From JBDHUW01 sp964642385 (GTDB taxonomy: Bacteria > Patescibacteriota > Gracilibacteria > Absconditabacterales > Absconditicoccaceae), in the NCBI GenBank assembly GCA_964642385.1, contig CAZXON010000017.1, forward strand, positions 1 through 8,242: 8,242 nucleotides of DNA, read 5' to 3'. Positions 6,680-8,242 of this stretch are shown piece after piece. The first letter of the stretch is position 1; each line of letters opens with the position of its first letter. Under the pieces are notes generated by a model, which was given only the letters and a program-made list of their open reading frames with translations, did not search any database and had not been told where the DNA came from. A program made the translations under genes and the position numbers.

Positions 6680-6889
6680 ATGAGCACAGCTACTACTCCA
6701 GCCAGAACAAAATGTGAAATCCGAACTCGTTGCATGGGTTATTACAGACCAGTGTCACAATTCAACATTGGAAAAAAATCAGAATTCTATTCTAGGACCT
6801 ACTTCACTGATCAGATTGATCAAACACCATCAACCACAGCGAAAAACAACTCTTTATTCCCATCGACTGAAAATAAAACATGCGCATAG
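6680..6889 (+). CDS. Stand-alone glycyl-radical domain of class III ribonucleotide reductase
   Basis: 69 residues from ATG 6680 to TAG (6887-6889). Residues 10-42 are the C-terminal signature of NrdD: KCEIRTRCMGYYRPVSQFN then IGKKSEFYSRTYF. By family comparison the radical would form on G20 in RCMGYYRPV, the glycine that NrdG activates and that then generates the thiyl radical in the active site. The upstream NrdD ends just before this segment, so the two proteins together make one normal reductase. The arrangement recalls GrcA/YfiD, a free glycyl-radical domain that restores damaged pyruvate formate-lyase, but here no intact copy is present in NrdD. Residues 43-69 are a polar low-complexity tail not typical of the family. 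No TGA is used; G20 is GGT. The frame extends back to TTG 6626, overlapping the preceding gene; ATG 6680 is preferred. It overlaps nrdG by 10 bp, so the two are probably translationally coupled. Confidence 0.85.
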   Translation: MSTATTPARTKCEIRTRCMGYYRPVSQFNIGKKSEFYSRTYFTDQIDQTPSTTAKNNSLFPSTENKTCA

Positions 6890-7629
6890 GTGGTATGCAA
6901 AAAGTAACGTATTTGGACTATCCTTGAAAGATCGCCACAATCCTCTTCACTGTGGGTTGTGGTTTTTCTTGTAGATTTTGTTACAACAAACAATTTGTTA
7001 TTCCAGAAGAGATTCAGAAAGACGCCCACAATCACATCGCAACTGAAGAGGTTCTAGAATATTTAAAAAGCAGAAAATGACTCATCGATGCTGTTGTTAT
7101 GTGTGGGTGAGAACCGACTTTACAAACTGATCTTGCAGAATTTCTGAACACGATCAAAATCATGTGATTTCTCGTTAAACTCGATACAAACGGCACGCAA
7201 CCGGAAATCATACAAAACCTCATAAATCAAAACCTTCTTGATTATATCGCAATGGACATTAAAGATGATTTTGCATGAATGGACTACCTAACTCAGACAA
7301 CAGGAAAACAAGAATTTTTAAAAAAATCTATTGATATAATAATGACAAGTTGACTAGAATACGAGTTCAGAACTACTGTCTCCAAGCCATATCATACACC
7401 TGAGAAAATCGAAGCAATCGCTTCATATATCGCAACCCGCGCAAAAGAACTTTCTGATGATTCCTCTCATTGAAATAGCAAACCGCTCAAATATGCAATC
7501 CAAAATTTCTATCCAACGGAAAACATGATCGATCCTTCATTCGAAGCGGGAAAATTTACTCGTGCAGAGATGCAACAGTTACAGGAAGCTGCAAATAAGT
7601 ATATAAAAACAGAAATAAGAGGGATGTAA
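6880..7629 (+). CDS. nrdG: Anaerobic ribonucleotide reductase activating protein (radical SAM)
   Basis: 249 residues from ATG 6880 to TAA (7627-7629) with seven TGA glycines. NrdG is an iron-sulfur radical SAM enzyme that cleaves S-adenosylmethionine and abstracts a hydrogen from the reductase glycine. It opens with GGMQKVTYLDYPGKIATILFTVG, as in the longer NrdG/PFL-activase-like subfamily, followed by the cluster motif C27-x3-C31-x2-C34 (CGFSCRFC) that ligates the 4Fe-4S cluster. The SAM-contact motif is MCGGEPT (74-80), where the second glycine is a TGA. Other family segments are VKLDTNGT (99-106) and MDIKDDF (125-131). Length fits the 230-250-residue type rather than the ~155-residue E. 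coli NrdG. The start overlaps the end of the glycyl-radical gene, its direct substrate, which fixes the functional link. A T-rich stretch follows (7634-7652). Confidence 0.92.
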
Positions 7630-7635
7630 AGATTC

Positions 7636-7833
7636 TTATTTTTTATTTTTTTGGCTTGTTTCTCGTTTCACTAATTGTTTTGAGATTGATTCAATATTTT
7701 CTTGTATAAATACAAATTTTTCGATACTTACTATATGTAAATCTTTTGACAACCTCAAAAGGACTCTTAAAGATTGTAAATATCATCTAGACTCTTGTAT
7801 TAAGATTATTTTATCAAATAATGAATTTGCCCT
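7636..7833 (-). pseudogene. Truncated Avd-like four-helix-bundle protein (C-terminal part)
   Basis: A minus-strand frame is open from 7833 down to TAA (7636-7638), 65 codons with one TGA glycine, but it has an in-frame TAG at 7834-7836 and no ATG. It reads RANSLFDKIILIQESRGYL, then QSLRVLLRLSKDLHIVSIEKF, then ISKQL near the end. This aligns along its length with the C-terminal half of the intact Avd-like protein next door: both share (I/L)(Y/F)DK, L.VL.RL.KD and (I/S)xKQL at matching spacing. The N-terminal two helices are missing, so I read it as a decayed or truncated paralogue on the opposite strand. It fills most of the gap between nrdG and the intact copy. It could be a live short protein only with a non-standard start. 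Confidence 0.55.
7746..7773 (+). promoter_or_regulatory. Possible promoter of the Avd-like gene
   Basis: TTGACA (7746-7751) with TAAAGA (7768-7773) 16 bp later, about 68 bp before the Avd-like start. The -35 is perfect but the -10 is weak, and the boxes lie inside the antisense gene fragment, so this is tentative. No ribosome site precedes the Avd-like ATG. Confidence 0.25.
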
Positions 7834-7840
7834 CTAAAAA

Positions 7841-8188
7841 ATGCTACACATCGACACTCCTCTTTACAAAGCATTTTATGATATCACTAATCATATAATG
7901 CGTATATCTCTTTGATTTCCAAAGTGATATAAGTACACGCTCTGAGAAAGATTACAAAGCACAAGCCTATCGCTTTTAACGCTCTTTTACGAAATCAAAA
8001 GCGGTATTTACGACAAAAGAGTAATGATCACAAAAATGAGAGTTGCTCACGCTCAACTAACCGTCTTGATAAGACTAGCCAAAGACAGAAACTTAATCAA
8101 AACATCGGACGATCTTATTCTACTGCCACTTCTTGTCTCAATTGGGAAACAACTCACCTCTCGAAGCAAAAAAACATCAACTACGTAA
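7841..8188 (+). CDS. avd: Avd-like four-helix-bundle protein (DGR accessory family)
   Basis: 115 residues from ATG 7841 to TAA (8186-8188), with three TGA glycines; a TAA just upstream (7835-7837) makes this the first possible start. It matches the Avd/S23-type four-helix bundle family: an N-terminal PLYKAFYDITNHIMRIS helix, the signature FPKGYKYTLGERLQ (26-39) in which both G28 and G35 are TGA, a second helix, then LTVLIRLAKDRNLI (73-86) and IGKQL (101-105). Length is standard. In diversity-generating retroelements Avd forms a pentamer that binds the reverse transcriptase and template RNA for mutagenic copying. Related S23-type proteins occur in 23S rRNA insertions and alone, so the retroelement role is inferred. 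In many such elements the order is avd, template repeat, reverse transcriptase, which would continue past the right edge. Confidence 0.8.
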
Positions 8189-8214
8189 AATCTAAAAACT
8201 AAGACAATCTAAAA

Positions 8215-8239
8215 GGGAAAAACCCTGCTCTTCGAGCAG
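8215..8239 (+). other. Overlapping short hairpins at the window edge
   Basis: GGG-AAAAA-CCC (8215-8225) overlaps by one base with CTGCTC-TTC-GAGCAG (8225-8239), a perfect 6-bp stem. They begin 27 bp after the Avd-like stop. There is no T-tract within the window to call a terminator; alternatives are a folded leader of a template-repeat RNA or a terminator whose T-run is cut off by the window end. Confidence 0.4.
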
Positions 8240-8242
8240 TGG

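Noticed and set aside
4280..7629. Decayed nrd pseudogenes with many stop codons
   Set aside because: All apparent internal stops are TGA at conserved glycine positions; TAA and TAG occur only at natural ends, so this is code 25 rather than decay.

Overview
The window reads as chromosome of a Candidate Phyla Radiation bacterium that uses genetic code 25 (UGA = glycine), i.e. Absconditabacteria (SR1) or Gracilibacteria. The sequence shows this directly. Obg, RlmH, class III ribonucleotide reductase (NrdD) and its activase (NrdG) are each cut into pieces by in-frame TGA. Read TGA as glycine and each becomes one full-length protein, with the TGAs at positions that are glycine in these families. 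All genes end in TAA or TAG. The DNA is AT-rich, and most starts have no Shine-Dalgarno sequence.

Layout, left to right. Positions 1-51 hold the last 16 codons of a plus-strand gene. On the minus strand lie a single-domain response-regulator receiver (73-456) and, upstream and overlapping it, a small protein with a ParB/sulfiredoxin-like DGRH motif (386-778). From about 1021 to 1848 no convincing gene can be read, but the plus strand is full of nested helices and GNRA-tetraloop hairpins. It is preceded by a TTGACA/TATAAT promoter and ends in a helix running into a T-tract. I read this as an ~830-nt structured non-coding RNA of unknown family. The GTPase gene obg (1855-3393, minus) follows convergently. 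rlmH (3531-3983, plus) is divergent from obg.

The centre is an anaerobic deoxyribonucleotide-synthesis operon on the plus strand. A 22-bp imperfect inverted repeat (4146-4202) sits upstream like an operator. Next come nrdD (4280-6211), an unrecognised 125-codon gene (6255-6632), a separate 69-codon gene that carries the glycyl-radical domain missing from NrdD (6680-6889), and nrdG (6880-7629). The reductase thus appears to be split into two polypeptides: NrdG would place the radical on the small subunit, which would have to dock into the large one.

At the right edge, a minus-strand fragment of an Avd-like four-helix-bundle gene (7636-7833) lies head-to-head with an intact Avd-like gene (7841-8188). 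Avd-like proteins often accompany diversity-generating retroelements, so a template repeat and reverse transcriptase may lie just past the window. The window ends in short hairpins.
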